Assembly (NCBI GenBank): GCA_016789845.1
Contig: JAEUQA010000078.1
Location: forward strand, 1 to 64,000
Direction of reading: 5' to 3'
DNA from: Chromatiales bacterium
Lineage (GTDB): Bacteria > Pseudomonadota > Gammaproteobacteria > Steroidobacterales > GCA-2729495
DNA length: 64,000 bases
The notes under the pieces were generated by a model that was not told where the DNA came from, did not search any database, and saw only the letters and a list, made by a program, of their open reading frames with translations. Made by a program: the position numbers and the translations under genes. Positions 21,338 through 33,336 of this stretch are shown here, one piece after another (the stretch's first letter is position 1; each line of letters starts with the position of its first letter).

Positions 21338-21442
21338 CCGGCCGAAGCCTGCGGAACCTGCGCACGACGCGCTGTTGCCCTCGTCCCGAGGGAGGCGCAG
21401 AATGCCGGGAAAACAAAGGCTCCGGCTCGAAACCGGCCATTC

Positions 21443-22252
21443 ATGGTTAGCATTCCAACGGCGGACTTGTTTACCCAGGCTGCAGCATCCAACGCCACCG
21501 GGCTCTACGAGCAGCCCCTGAGCGAACGGATGCGCACCTTCCTGCGCCTCGAATTCCTGTACCAGCAGTTCTGCTTCAACCTCGAGCAGACCTCCGAGTG
21601 GGGCAGTCGCGCCGCCGTCAGCAGCATGCTCGACATCGTCGCCATCCTCGGCCGGGGCGACGTGCGCGGCGACGTGCTGAAGGAGCTCGAGCGCCAGATT
21701 GCCGTCTACGACCGCTACCAGAACATGGCCGGCATCGACGAGGTTCGCCTGAAGCGCGTGCTCCGCAATCTCCAGGACCTGCGGCAGCGGCTGTTCGCCG
21801 TCGGCCCCCAGTTCCTCCAGCTCATCCGGGACAGTGAGTTCCTGGCGGCCATCAAGCACCGCAGCGCCATCCCGGGCGGCACCTGCGAGTTCGACCTGCC
21901 CGACTACAGCCACTGGCTGAGCCACGCCTACGAGCAGCGGGTGGCCGATATCGAGGCCTGGATGAAGAACCTGCGCCCGCTCTGCGACAGCATCGCCGAG
22001 CTCCTGTGGCTGCTCCGGGAAAGCGGCCATACCTCCGACCAGGTGGCCACCAACGGCAACTTCCAGCACGGCATGGTGGGCGAAGGCGTCGCGGGGCTGC
22101 TGCGCGTCGCGCTGCAGCCGGGCCTGGACCTCTACCCGGAGGTCAGCGGCAGCCACCACCGCTTCACGATCCGCTTCATGCAGCGGCCCGATGCGCTGCT
22201 GCGCCCAACCCAGGTCAACAAGGACGTGCGCTTCCGCCTCACGATCTGCTAG
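21443..22252 (+). CDS. zapD: Cell division protein ZapD
   Basis: 269 residues of the DUF1342/ZapD family. The start region LYEQPLSERMRTFLRLEFLY is the family hallmark, and the C-terminus ends RFRLTIC. ZapD crosslinks FtsZ filaments and stabilises the Z-ring in the cytoplasm. It lies 105 bp after coaE; the 3' end overlaps the convergent mutT by 14 bp. The small zinc-finger gene yacG, which usually follows zapD, is not present here. Confidence 0.95.
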   Translation: MVSIPTADLFTQAAASNATGLYEQPLSERMRTFLRLEFLYQQFCFNLEQTSEWGSRAAVSSMLDIVAILGRGDVRGDVLKELERQIAVYDRYQNMAGIDEVRLKRVLRNLQDLRQRLFAVGPQFLQLIRDSEFLAAIKHRSAIPGGTCEFDLPDYSHWLSHAYEQRVADIEAWMKNLRPLCDSIAELLWLLRESGHTSDQVATNGNFQHGMVGEGVAGLLRVALQPGLDLYPEVSGSHHRFTIRFMQRPDALLRPTQVNKDVRFRLTIC

Positions 22253-22655
22253 GCGGCAGCTGTCGGGCCAGCTCCTCGGCGATGGGCAGGTCGGCCTCCA
22301 GCAGCCCGGCCGACGGAAACTCCGCCACCGATACCCAGCGCAGTGGCTGGCCTTCCACGCCCCGGGGATCCCCCGTGTAGCGCTCCACGAGGAACACGTG
22401 CAGTTCCACGCTGCGTTCCGGGTAATCGTGCCGGTAGGCCATGAACGGGCTGGCGGCCTCGACGTTCACGCCGATCTCCTCCCGGAGCTCCCGGACCAGG
22501 GCCTCGGCCGGCGATTCACCGGGGTTCAGCTTGCCGCCGGGGAACTCCCAGAAGCCGCCCACGTGCCCGCCCGCTGGCCGCCGGGCGATGAGGATGCGGC
22601 CCCAGGCATCCCGCAGGATGCCGGCGGCGACCGTGATCCGGGGCCGGTCAGGCAC
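22239..22655 (-). CDS. mutT: Nudix hydrolase MutT (8-oxo-dGTP diphosphatase)
   Basis: 138 residues. Complete Nudix box GGKLNPGESPAEALVRELREEIGV (begins about residue 40; catalytic REEIG). It cleans oxidised dGTP from the nucleotide pool. The length and position 30 bp downstream of secA match E. coli secA-mutT. MutT is often annotated from context; the Nudix fold itself is certain. Confidence 0.92.
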   Translation of the reverse strand: MPDRPRITVAAGILRDAWGRILIARRPAGGHVGGFWEFPGGKLNPGESPAEALVRELREEIGVNVEAASPFMAYRHDYPERSVELHVFLVERYTGDPRGVEGQPLRWVSVAEFPSAGLLEADLPIAEELARQLPPSRS

Positions 22656-22685
22656 GGATCGACAAAGGCGGATTGCCGGCCGGGA

Positions 22686-25490
<2,805 letters not shown>

Positions 25491-25519
25491 CCTCCGCAGC
25501 CGGCCGGCCGCGACGCACT

Positions 25520-25528
25520 ATTCTAGCA
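25520..25528 (-). promoter_or_regulatory. Candidate extended -10 promoter of secA
   Basis: On the minus strand TGC-TAGAAT (25528-25520): a TGn extension directly before a good -10. The -35 region is poor, as is usual for extended -10 promoters. It lies 30 bp ahead of the secA ATG. Confidence 0.45.
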
Positions 25529-25611
25529 GGGGAATTCCGGCCGCCACGGGCGTTCCGCCGGGGATTCTGGCGGGCCTTCAGGCGCGGCGGGGACCGGCCA
25601 CAGGCGGGGTA

Positions 25612-26304
25612 TCAGGTGGCCTGCGGCACGAGGCGGGAAGGGTTCTGGTGGCGGCCCTGGTACAGGACCTCGAAATGCAGGTGCGTGCCCGTGGCGCGCC
25701 CGGTGGAGCCCATGAGGGCGATCGTCTGGCCTGGCTTCACGTAATCGCCGACGGCCACCAGGTTGGACGCGTTGTGGCCATAGCGGGTGACCCAGCCCCG
25801 GCCGTGGTCGATCTCGATGAGATTACCGTAGCCCCGCAGGCGGCCGGACCAGGTCACGACCCCCGGGGCGACCGCGAGGATCGCCGTGTTGTCGAGGCCC
25901 GCGAAGTCCAGCCCCCGGTGCACCGCCGGCTGGCCGGAAAAGGGATCGAGGCGCCGGCCGAAGTGGCTGGACACCCAGCCGCCGGCCACGGGCCGGTGCA
26001 TGGCGAGGTCGCGCCCGAACTGGCCGGTGGCAGGGCCGGGCGCCGGGGCCGCCCGGGAGAATGATACGGGCCGCGCCATGGGCGCAGGCGCCGTCCCGGG
26101 CTCCTCGGGACCGCCGATTCCCGGCGCGGCGGCCGGCCTGGCCGCAACGGGCGGGGCCGTTGCGGCGCGGACCGTCACCGGGGCGGGGTCGAGGACACCG
26201 GCATAGAGGCACCCGAGGCCGAAGCCGGCGCCGCCCAGCAGGATGGCGGAGATCACCCCGAGTGCGGCGGGGAGAACGGGGCTTGCGATGCGGTCCTTGT
26301 GCAT
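25612..26304 (-). CDS. M23-family peptidoglycan endopeptidase-like protein
   Basis: 230 residues. One N-terminal membrane anchor (about 12-35, PAALGVISAILLGGAGFGLG), a Pro/Ala-rich periplasmic linker (35-100) and a LytM/M23 domain with HRGLDFAG and HLHFEV, which supply the zinc ligands (H..D and HxH). All expected ligands seem present, so it is likely an active DD-endopeptidase, though a regulator of amidases (EnvC/NlpD-like) is possible. The M23 gene between secA and the dciA-lpxC genes is a recurrent arrangement in several gammaproteobacteria. Divergent from dciA. Confidence 0.88.
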   Translation of the reverse strand: MHKDRIASPVLPAALGVISAILLGGAGFGLGCLYAGVLDPAPVTVRAATAPPVAARPAAAPGIGGPEEPGTAPAPMARPVSFSRAAPAPGPATGQFGRDLAMHRPVAGGWVSSHFGRRLDPFSGQPAVHRGLDFAGLDNTAILAVAPGVVTWSGRLRGYGNLIEIDHGRGWVTRYGHNASNLVAVGDYVKPGQTIALMGSTGRATGTHLHFEVLYQGRHQNPSRLVPQAT

Positions 26305-26433
26305 GACGTTGTCGGGCGACGATCCACTACCCGGCGGGTTGATTGCGGGCCGGACAGCCCGCTGGCTTGCGCCTAGACTATGCCCGACAGGTTTTGACTA
26401 GACAAGGAACGGGTCGCCAACCACGTCCCAATA

Positions 26434-26748
26434 ATGAGCACTCCCCCAGGAAACGGCCCGCGAGGGCTTGGCGATCTCATGGCCTCGAGCGGCCCGCTGG
26501 GCGCGCTGGCGAAGGCCGCCAGCAGCCGTCTCGACCTCGCTGACTGCGTCCGGAAGCAGCTGGCCGGCGAGCTGGCCGCGGCGGTCACCACCTGCAACCT
26601 GCGGCCGGACGGCACGCTCGTCGTCACGACTGCCAGCCCGGAATGGGCCGCGCGGCTGCGCTTCGAATCGGACGGGATACTGGCGGGATGCCGGCCCCAG
26701 TGGCCGGAGGCTGCCCGGGTGCGGTTCCGGGTGGGGACTGACCGGTAG
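26434..26748 (+). CDS. dciA: DUF721/DciA-like DNA-replication protein
   Basis: 104 residues, short DciA type. The conserved DUF721 core is visible (ADCVRKQLAGEL, NLRPDGTLVVTTASPEWAARLRFESDGIL). DciA is the ancestral loader/operator of the replicative helicase DnaB in most bacteria that lack DnaC. Its usual neighbour is lpxC, as here, with the genes converging. The symbol rests on family membership only. The TAG is followed by palindrome copy 5 after one base. Confidence 0.8.
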   Translation: MSTPPGNGPRGLGDLMASSGPLGALAKAASSRLDLADCVRKQLAGELAAAVTTCNLRPDGTLVVTTASPEWAARLRFESDGILAGCRPQWPEAARVRFRVGTDR

Positions 26749-26749
26749 C

Positions 26750-26880
26750 GAAAAGGTACCGGACACTTAGTTATTTTTGCTTTAAAAAAAGGGGACGGAT
26801 TTATTTTCCAGGGAGCACCGGGAAAATAAATCCGTCCCCTTTTTTTAAAGCAAAAATAACTAAGTGTCCGGTACCTTTTC
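26750..26880. repeat. Long palindromic element, copy 5 (60-bp perfect arms, swapped inner module)
   Basis: The arms 26750-26809 and 26821-26880 are exact complements around an 11-nt loop. The outer module GAAAAGGTACCGGACACTTAGTTATT is that of the other copies, but inside TTTGCTTT the usual TTAGTTAT is replaced by AAAAAAGGGGACGGATTTATTTTCC, a different palindrome ending. The element fills the gap between convergent dciA and lpxC, ending flush against the lpxC TAG. Confidence 0.95.
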
Positions 26881-27794
26881 TACACGCCGATGGTGACGGG
26901 GACCTGGTAGGAAATCGGCGCCCGGCGCTGATCCTCGAAGGTCACGATCTCGTAGGCCGACGGGTCGGCCAGCAACTCGAGCAGCAGCTTGTTGTTGAGC
27001 GCGTGCCCGGACTTGCAGGCCGTCAGCTCGCCCACCAGGCTGTGGCCGAGCAGGTATACGTCGCCGATGGCATCGAGGATCTTGTGCTTGACGAACTCGT
27101 CCTCGAAACGGAGGCCGTCCTCGTTCAGCACGCGGAAGTCGTCCAGCACGACGGCGTTGTCCATGCTGCCGCCGAGGGTGAGCTGACGGGAACGCAACAT
27201 CTCGATGTCCCGGGCAAAGCCGAAGGTGCGGGCGCGGGACACTTCCTTCAGGAAGGCCGTGGTGGAGAAGTCCACCGAGGCCACCTGGGCGTGACGGCGG
27301 AACACCGGGTGATCGAAGTCGATGCGAAAATTGACCTTGAAGCCCGCGAACGGCTTCAGCTCGGCGAACTTGTCGCCCTCCTCGACCCGCACGGTCTTGC
27401 GGATGCGGATGAATTTCTTGGGCAACTTCTGCTCGGCCACGCCGGCCGACTGCAGCAGGAAGACGAAGGGTGCGGCGCTGCCGTCCATGATGGGGACTTC
27501 GGCCGCGCTCAGGTCCACGTAGGCGTTGTCGATGCCGAGGCCGGCAAAGGCTGCCATGAGGTGCTCGATGGTCGCGACCTTGACCTGGCCCTGGACCAGG
27601 GTCGTGCCGAGCATGGTCTCGCCCACCTTGTGGGCGTCGGCAGGCACGTCAACCGGGGGATCCAGGTCGACACGACGGAAGACGATGCCGGTGTTCTCAG
27701 CCGCGGGACGCAGTGTCATGAATACCTTGCGGCCCGTGTGGAGACCCACACCGGAGGCGCGAATGGCGTTCTTGAGGGTGCGCTGTTTCAACAT
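26880..27794 (-). CDS. lpxC: UDP-3-O-acyl-N-acetylglucosamine deacetylase LpxC
   Basis: 304 residues from the ATG at 27794 ([19 protein letters not shown]), the standard start; longer reading is not used. Zinc ligands appear in [11 protein letters not shown] and in HKILDAIGD (His and Asp), and the nucleotide-binding region [13 protein letters not shown] is intact. It performs the committed step of lipid A synthesis. It is the usual gene after ftsZ in gammaproteobacteria, here 360 bp downstream. The stop TAG touches palindrome copy 5. Confidence 0.97.
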   Translation of the reverse strand: MLKQRTLKNAIRASGVGLHTGRKVFMTLRPAAENTGIVFRRVDLDPPVDVPADAHKVGETMLGTTLVQGQVKVATIEHLMAAFAGLGIDNAYVDLSAAEVPIMDGSAAPFVFLLQSAGVAEQKLPKKFIRIRKTVRVEEGDKFAELKPFAGFKVNFRIDFDHPVFRRHAQVASVDFSTTAFLKEVSRARTFGFARDIEMLRSRQLTLGGSMDNAVVLDDFRVLNEDGLRFEDEFVKHKILDAIGDVYLLGHSLVGELTACKSGHALNNKLLLELLADPSAYEIVTFEDQRRAPISYQVPVTIGV

Positions 27795-28154
27795 GGCTTT
27801 CGCCGCTCCGTCCGCTTGCCGCCGAGTGTCACCGGCTCGCAACAGGGGTGAAATGCGCAGCCCGCCCGGCCAGAGCCTGGCCGGAACCGGACGCGTAAGC
27901 TATGCCCAAGCCCCTGAATGCGCACAAAAAACGGAAAACGTTGCCGGCCCGTTGCCGTGCAACAAGACTGTCATCCGCCCATAAACCGTAGCACAGGCAG
28001 GGAAAATGCCGCAACGGCGGGGGGCGGATATCCGGGGGAAACACCCCCCGGCCATCGGCCGGCCCCTACCGTCCGGCAGCGGCGCCCCGGCCGGGACCGG
28101 CAGGCGCCAGGTCGCCGGCCCGGGCAGCCGGCGACCGCTACCGCAGGTTCCCCC
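27795..28154. other. 360-bp gap between ftsZ and lpxC
   Basis: No gene is seen. On the minus strand behind ftsZ come a 10-bp GC stem (28110-28119 with 28127-28136) without a T-run, a 7-bp stem (28032-28038 with 28045-28051), and a short GCCG/CGGC hairpin followed by ATTTT near 28008-28018 that may act as a weak terminator. Some lpxC promoter must lie here but none is convincing. Confidence 0.6.
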
Positions 28155-29372
28155 TCAGTCCGCCTGCCGCCGCAGGAAGGCCGGCACGTCGAGCAGGTCG
28201 AAGGAGGCGTCGCTGCCGTCGGTCAGCTGATCGCCCACGGCCCGGCGCATGTAGGTCGGCTGGTCATAGGCACCATAGCTGCCGCCCTCAACTGGCTGCT
28301 GGGGTGCGGGCGGCGGCTGCACCACCGCCGCATGCCCCGGATGGCCGCCGTGCATGCGGTGCCCCATCACCGGCGGAGGAGCAACCACGCGCATCTGCGG
28401 CTGCTGCTTCACCACCGGCTGGCCGAGCCCCGTCGCGACGACGGTCACGCGGATGATGTCGCCCATCTCGGGGTCGATCACCGTGCCGATGACGACGGTC
28501 GCGTCTTCCGAGGCGCACTGCTTCACCGTCTCGCCGACCTGGCGGAACTCGCCGATACCGAGGTTCTCGCTGGCCGTGACGTTCACCAGGATGCCGCGGG
28601 CGCCGGAGAGGTTCACATCCTCGAGGAGCGGGCTCGAGATCGCCGACTCGGCGGCTTCCCGCGCCCGGTCCGGACCCTTCGCGGTGCCGGAACCCATCAT
28701 CGCCATGCCCATCTCGGACATCACGGTGCGCACGTCGGCGAAGTCCACGTTGATGAGGCCGGGACGGGTGATCAGCTCGGCGATGCCCTGCACGGCGCCC
28801 TGGAGCACCTCGTTGGCCGCCTTGAAGGCATCCAGCAGCGTCGTCTCGGGGCCCAGCACCGACAGCAGCTTCTCGTTGGGGATCGTGATGAGCGAGTCCA
28901 CGTACTTGCCGAGCTCGGCGATGCCCTGCTCCGCGATGCCGAGGCGCTTCTTGCCCTCCATCGAGAAGGGCTTCGTGACGACCGCCACCGTGAGGATCCC
29001 GAGCTCCCGGGCCACCTGGGCGACCACCGGAGCCGCGCCCGTGCCCGTGCCACCACCGAGGCCGGCGGTGATGAACAGCATGTCGGCGCCCTCGATCACC
29101 TCGATGATCCGGTCCCGATCCTCCATCGCGGCCTGGCGCCCCACGTCCGGGTTCGCGCCGGCGCCGAGCCCCTTGGTGATGTTGCAGCCGATCTGCAGGG
29201 CGGTGCGGACGTTGGACGTCCGCAGGGCCTGCGCGTCGGTATTGCAGCAGACGAAATCCACGCCATCGATCCCGGTGCTCACCATGTGCCGCACGGCGTT
29301 ACCGCCGCCCCCGCCCACGCCGAGGACCTTGATCACAGCGTTCTGGCTGACCGCATCCATGAGTTCAAACAT
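28155..29372 (-). CDS. ftsZ: Cell division GTPase FtsZ
   Basis: 405 residues. Tubulin-type GTPase with signature [13 protein letters not shown] near 108 and T7 loop residues [11 protein letters not shown]. The C-terminal peptide [10 protein letters not shown], contacted by FtsA, ZipA and MinC, is intact after a Pro/Gln-rich linker. It polymerises into the Z-ring. Last gene of the dcw cluster; 62 bp separate it from ftsA, so it may also have its own promoter in ftsA. Confidence 0.98.
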   Translation of the reverse strand: MFELMDAVSQNAVIKVLGVGGGGGNAVRHMVSTGIDGVDFVCCNTDAQALRTSNVRTALQIGCNITKGLGAGANPDVGRQAAMEDRDRIIEVIEGADMLFITAGLGGGTGTGAAPVVAQVARELGILTVAVVTKPFSMEGKKRLGIAEQGIAELGKYVDSLITIPNEKLLSVLGPETTLLDAFKAANEVLQGAVQGIAELITRPGLINVDFADVRTVMSEMGMAMMGSGTAKGPDRAREAAESAISSPLLEDVNLSGARGILVNVTASENLGIGEFRQVGETVKQCASEDATVVIGTVIDPEMGDIIRVTVVATGLGQPVVKQQPQMRVVAPPPVMGHRMHGGHPGHAAVVQPPPAPQQPVEGGSYGAYDQPTYMRRAVGDQLTDGSDASFDLLDVPAFLRRQAD

Positions 29373-29434
29373 TTCCTGTCTCCATTAACTTTGAGGATAG
29401 GCGACAACAACAAGCCGTATGCACAAAACCGTGG

Positions 29435-30670
29435 TCAAAAATTTCCCTGAAACCAGCTCTTCATCCGCGTCCAGACATCCCGCATGCCCGCGCCAACGGG
29501 CAGTTCATCCTGCGACTTCGCCGCTTTGCTCTTCCCGTAGACCAGCAAGCCGACTCCCGTGGAGTGGATCGGGTTGCGCACCACGTCGCCGAGGCCGCGG
29601 ACGTGCTGTGGCACGCCGAGGCGCACCGGCATGTGGAAAACTTCTTCCGCCAGCTCGACGGCGCCCTCCATCTTGGCGCTCCCGCCGGTCAGGACGATGC
29701 CCGCGGCGATCATGTCCTCGAAGCCGCTGCGCCGGAGCTCGTCGCGGATCAGGCCGAACAGCTCCTCGTAGCGGGGCTCGACGACCTCGGCCAGCGTCTG
29801 CCGGGCGAGCCGCCGCGGCGGCCGGTCGCCGACGCTGGGGACCTCGATGGTCTCGTCCAGGTTCGCGAGCTGGGACAGGGCGCAGGCGTACTTGATCTTG
29901 ATCTCCTCGGCGTACTGGGTGGGCGTGCGCATGGAGATCGCGATGTCGTTGGTGACCTGGTCCCCGGCGATCGGAATGACGGCAGTGTGCCGGATCGCGC
30001 CGTTGTTGAAGACGGCGATGTCGGTGGTGCCGCCGCCGATGTCGACCAGGCAGATGCCGAGCTCCTTCTCGTCGTCGGTCAGCACGGCATAGCTGGAGGC
30101 CAGCTGCTCCAGGACGATGTCCTCCACCTCCAGGCCACACCGCTGGACGCACTTGACGATGTTCTGGGCCGCGCTTGCCGCCCCGGTGACCATGTGCACC
30201 CGGGCCTCGAGCCGGACGCCTGACATGCCGATGGGCTCCCGGATCCCCTCCTGGCCGTCGATGATGAATTCCTGGGGCAGCACGTGGAGGATCTTCTGGT
30301 CGGCGGGAATGGCCACCGCCCGCGCCGCGTCGATCACCCGGTCCACGTCGCTCTGGGTGACCTCCCGGTCCCGGATGGCGACGATGCCGTGGGAGTTCAG
30401 GCTGCGGACATGGCTGCCCGCGATGCCGGCATACACCTGGTGGATGTCGCAGCCGGCCATCAGCTCTGCCTCCTCGATGGCTCGCTGAATGGACGTGACC
30501 GTGGACTCGATGTTGACCACGACGCCCTTCTTGAGCCCCTTGGAAGGGTGGCTGCCGAAGCCGATCACCTCGATCTGGCCGTCGTCCTGCAACTCGCCCA
30601 CGATGGCGACGACCTTCGACGTGCCGATGTCGAGGCCCACGATGATTCCCCTGTCATCCTTCCTAGGCAC
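29435..30670 (-). CDS. ftsA: Cell division actin-like ATPase FtsA
   Basis: About 411 residues. GIIVGLDIGTSKVVAIVGE is the phosphate-1 loop of the actin/Hsp70 fold; the protein ends in an amphipathic membrane-targeting helix (MRDVWTRMKSWFQGNF). It tethers FtsZ to the membrane. I place the start at GTG 30670 (VPRKDDRG), which leaves ten residues before VGLDIGT as in E. coli; it overlaps ftsQ by eight bases. The open frame extends further upstream into ftsQ but without a typical N-terminus. Confidence 0.95.
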   Translation of the reverse strand: MPRKDDRGIIVGLDIGTSKVVAIVGELQDDGQIEVIGFGSHPSKGLKKGVVVNIESTVTSIQRAIEEAELMAGCDIHQVYAGIAGSHVRSLNSHGIVAIRDREVTQSDVDRVIDAARAVAIPADQKILHVLPQEFIIDGQEGIREPIGMSGVRLEARVHMVTGAASAAQNIVKCVQRCGLEVEDIVLEQLASSYAVLTDDEKELGICLVDIGGGTTDIAVFNNGAIRHTAVIPIAGDQVTNDIAISMRTPTQYAEEIKIKYACALSQLANLDETIEVPSVGDRPPRRLARQTLAEVVEPRYEELFGLIRDELRRSGFEDMIAAGIVLTGGSAKMEGAVELAEEVFHMPVRLGVPQHVRGLGDVVRNPIHSTGVGLLVYGKSKAAKSQDELPVGAGMRDVWTRMKSWFQGNF

Positions 30671-31481
30671 GGGGCAGGCGCTCCCTTGGCGGATCCATCG
30701 CTGGCGGTTCGTCATCAGGCCGGGACCGGGCGCTGCGCTGCTGCTTCCAGCCCACCGAGAAGCCATTGGTGTAGCGCATGTCCACGAACTGGACGTCCGC
30801 GGCGACGGGCCCTACCACGGTGTCCAGCGCCTCGAAGAAGCGCGCCAGGCGGACGGCCACGTCCTGGGAGCCCAGGCGCACGCCGATGCCATTGCTGAGG
30901 AGCATGGTCCAGGCGCCCCGCCCATCCAGCTCGAGGGCCGCGACGCCGAGGCCGCGCTCGACGAGCTTCTGGTGGATCTCGACGTAGCGGGCCGCGACCT
31001 CGATCTCCGAGCCCTCGGGCCCCGAGAGCCGCGGCAGTTCGGCCGGAATGTGGGTGGTGTGCCGGATGAACAGCCGGCCCTGGGCATTCAGCAGCCCGTC
31101 CGCGCCCCAGCGGGCCGCCGGCTCTTCCTCGGTCACCGTCACATCGAGGGTGTCGGGCCACTGGCGGCTGACCCGGGCGGTCGCCACCCAGGGCAGCGCG
31201 GCCACCTGCTCCTGGATGGCGGGCAGGTCGGCGGCGAGGAAGCCCCTGCCCATCGCCTTGCGCAGGACGGCCTCGAGCTGGTCGGCGGAGACGCGCTCGA
31301 ACTCGCCATTGATCACCACGCGCTCGACCGGGCGGTTCAGGACCCAGCGGCCGGCAGTGACGAGACCGCCGACGAACACCACCACGCCGAGTACGCTGGT
31401 GATGGCGACCCAGGGAATCGGGGGCAACTTGATCCGGGGCTCTTCCCGGCGCCTGCGGTTGCCACGCCCGAAGAGCTTCAT
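30663..31481 (-). CDS. ftsQ: Cell division protein FtsQ
   Basis: 272 residues: a basic cytoplasmic start (MKLFGRGNRRRREEP), one membrane helix (about 27-47), a POTRA domain (NRPVERVVINGEFERVSADQLEAVL) and the beta domain. It joins FtsL and FtsB in the periplasm as part of divisome activation. Overlaps ddl by four bases upstream and ftsA by eight downstream. Confidence 0.95.
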   Translation of the reverse strand: MKLFGRGNRRRREEPRIKLPPIPWVAITSVLGVVVFVGGLVTAGRWVLNRPVERVVINGEFERVSADQLEAVLRKAMGRGFLAADLPAIQEQVAALPWVATARVSRQWPDTLDVTVTEEEPAARWGADGLLNAQGRLFIRHTTHIPAELPRLSGPEGSEIEVAARYVEIHQKLVERGLGVAALELDGRGAWTMLLSNGIGVRLGSQDVAVRLARFFEALDTVVGPVAADVQFVDMRYTNGFSVGWKQQRSARSRPDDEPPAMDPPRERLPRA

Positions 31482-32431
31482 GCTGCGTCCTCCCCGAAGC
31501 TGGTTTCGAGGATCCGCCAGACCAGGTCGTCGAACCCGATGCCCGCGGCCGCCGCGGCCATCGGGACGAGGCTGTGGCCGGTCATGCCGGGCACCGTGTT
31601 GATCTCGAGGATGAGCGGTCCCGCCTGGGGCGAGACCATGATGTCCACGCGGCCCCAGCCCCGGGCGCCGACGGCGTCGAACGCGGCCCCGGCAATGTCC
31701 TGCAGGCCCCGCTCCTCGGCGGCCGGCAGGCCACAGGGGCAGAGGTAGCGGGTGTCGTCACTGAAGTACTTGGCCTGGTAGTCGTAGAAGTTGCTGTCGG
31801 TCTGGATGCGGATCAGCGGCAGGACCTGGCCGTGCAACACGGCAGCCGTGAACTCGGGACCGGCCACCCACTCCTCGGCGAACACGTCGCAGTTGAACCC
31901 GGACGCCAGTTCCCAGGCGGCCTTCATCTGTTCGGGGCGCTCAACCTTGCTCATGCCGATGCTGGAGCCCTCGTCGGACGGCTTCACCATGAGGGGCAGG
32001 CCCAGCTGCTCGCCGGCCTCCGCGAGGTCAGCCTCGTTCCGGATCACGCAATAGCGGGGGGTCGGCAGGCCGGCACCCTGGAGCAGGCGCTTGGTCCGGA
32101 GCTTGTCCATGCTGATGGCGGAACCGAGCACGCCCGAGCCGGTGAAGGGCAGCCTGAGGAAGGACAGCAGGCCCTGGAGCGTGCCGTCCTCCCCGCCCCG
32201 GCCATGGAGCGCGATCCACACCCGGTCGTAGCGGCCGGCGGTCAGGCGGGCCAGCAGGTCCTTGCCAGCGTCGAGGCCCTCGGCCTGGACTCCCTTGCTC
32301 TGGAGGGCCTTGAGGACCGCGGCGCCGGTCAGCAGCGAGATCTCCCGCTCGGCAGATTCACCCCCCATCAGGACGACCACCCGGCCGAAGGCGGCCGGGT
32401 CCGTCACGCGCGGATAGCGCGAGGCGGTCAT
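31478..32431 (-). CDS. ddl: D-alanine:D-alanine ligase
   Basis: 317 residues, ATP-grasp fold. Visible: VVVLMGGESAEREISLLTG, HGRGGEDGTLQGLL and the metal-binding ILEINTVPGMTGHSL. It makes D-Ala-D-Ala, the end of the peptidoglycan stem. Position between murB and ftsQ corresponds to ddlB. Overlapped by four bases on both sides. Confidence 0.97.
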   Translation of the reverse strand: MTASRYPRVTDPAAFGRVVVLMGGESAEREISLLTGAAVLKALQSKGVQAEGLDAGKDLLARLTAGRYDRVWIALHGRGGEDGTLQGLLSFLRLPFTGSGVLGSAISMDKLRTKRLLQGAGLPTPRYCVIRNEADLAEAGEQLGLPLMVKPSDEGSSIGMSKVERPEQMKAAWELASGFNCDVFAEEWVAGPEFTAAVLHGQVLPLIRIQTDSNFYDYQAKYFSDDTRYLCPCGLPAAEERGLQDIAGAAFDAVGARGWGRVDIMVSPQAGPLILEINTVPGMTGHSLVPMAAAAAGIGFDDLVWRILETSFGEDAA

Positions 32432-33336
32432 GACGCCCCTCCGCCGGCCAGCGGCTCGCCCAGGAACTGCACTTCGGTGTCCAGGCGGACGCCGTGGCGG
32501 GCCAGGACGGTGTCCCGCACATGCCCGATCAGGGCCTCGATGTCGGCCGCCGTGGCTCCGCCGGTGTTGATGATGAAGTTGGCGTGCTTTGGCGACACCT
32601 CGGCGCCGCCGATCCGGGCGCCCTTGAGGCCCGCCGCCTCGATGAGGCGGGCGGCGTGGTCACCGGGGGGATTCTTGAAGACCGAGCCGCAGCTCGGGAG
32701 GCCGAGGGGCTGGCTTGCCTTGCGCTCGGCGACAAGTGTCCGGATGCGGTCCGCGGCCGCGGTGTAGTGTTCGTCGAACTTGAATCGGGCAGCCAGGAAC
32801 CACTCCTCCAGCGGACCGCGCACCTGCCGGTAGCCGACCTGGTAGCCGTCCCTGCCGCGGGTGCGCACATCCCCGCGGCGGTCCACCACGTCGACCTCGA
32901 TGACTTTCTCCCAGGTCTCGCCGCCGAAAGCCCCCGCGTTCATCCGGAGCGCGCCACCGACGCTGCCCGGAATCCCGGCGAAGAACTCTGCCGGGCCCAG
33001 CTCCCAGCGACTGCACTGCCGCGCCACCACCGTGCACGGCACCCCGGCCTCCGCCTCGACGACCCCGCCACCCAGGTGGCGGAGGCCGTTCAGCGCCTGG
33101 CCGGTGGCAATGACGGCGCCCCGGACGCCACCATCCCGCACGAGGAGGTTGCTCCCGAGGCCGACGAAGTACACCGGCGTGTCCGCGTCGAGGCTGCGAA
33201 CGAAGTCCAGAAGATCATCACGACAACGCGGCGAATAATACACGTCTGCGGGGCCGCCGACGCGCCATGTTGTGTGTTTCGACATCGGCTCGTTGCGGAG
33301 GATCGTGCCGGCGGTCCTGCGTGCGGACGTCATCAC
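32428..33336 (-). CDS. murB: UDP-N-acetylenolpyruvoylglucosamine reductase MurB (type II)
   Basis: 302 residues. FAD-binding core ([47 protein letters not shown]) and the catalytic serine region SCGSVFKNP. It reduces the enolpyruvyl group to give UDP-MurNAc. It is shorter than E. coli MurB (342) and lacks the extra type I loop, so it belongs to the type II class. Overlaps murC and ddl by four bases each. Confidence 0.96.
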   Translation of the reverse strand: MMTSARRTAGTILRNEPMSKHTTWRVGGPADVYYSPRCRDDLLDFVRSLDADTPVYFVGLGSNLLVRDGGVRGAVIATGQALNGLRHLGGGVVEAEAGVPCTVVARQCSRWELGPAEFFAGIPGSVGGALRMNAGAFGGETWEKVIEVDVVDRRGDVRTRGRDGYQVGYRQVRGPLEEWFLAARFKFDEHYTAAADRIRTLVAERKASQPLGLPSCGSVFKNPPGDHAARLIEAAGLKGARIGGAEVSPKHANFIINTGGATAADIEALIGHVRDTVLARHGVRLDTEVQFLGEPLAGGGAS

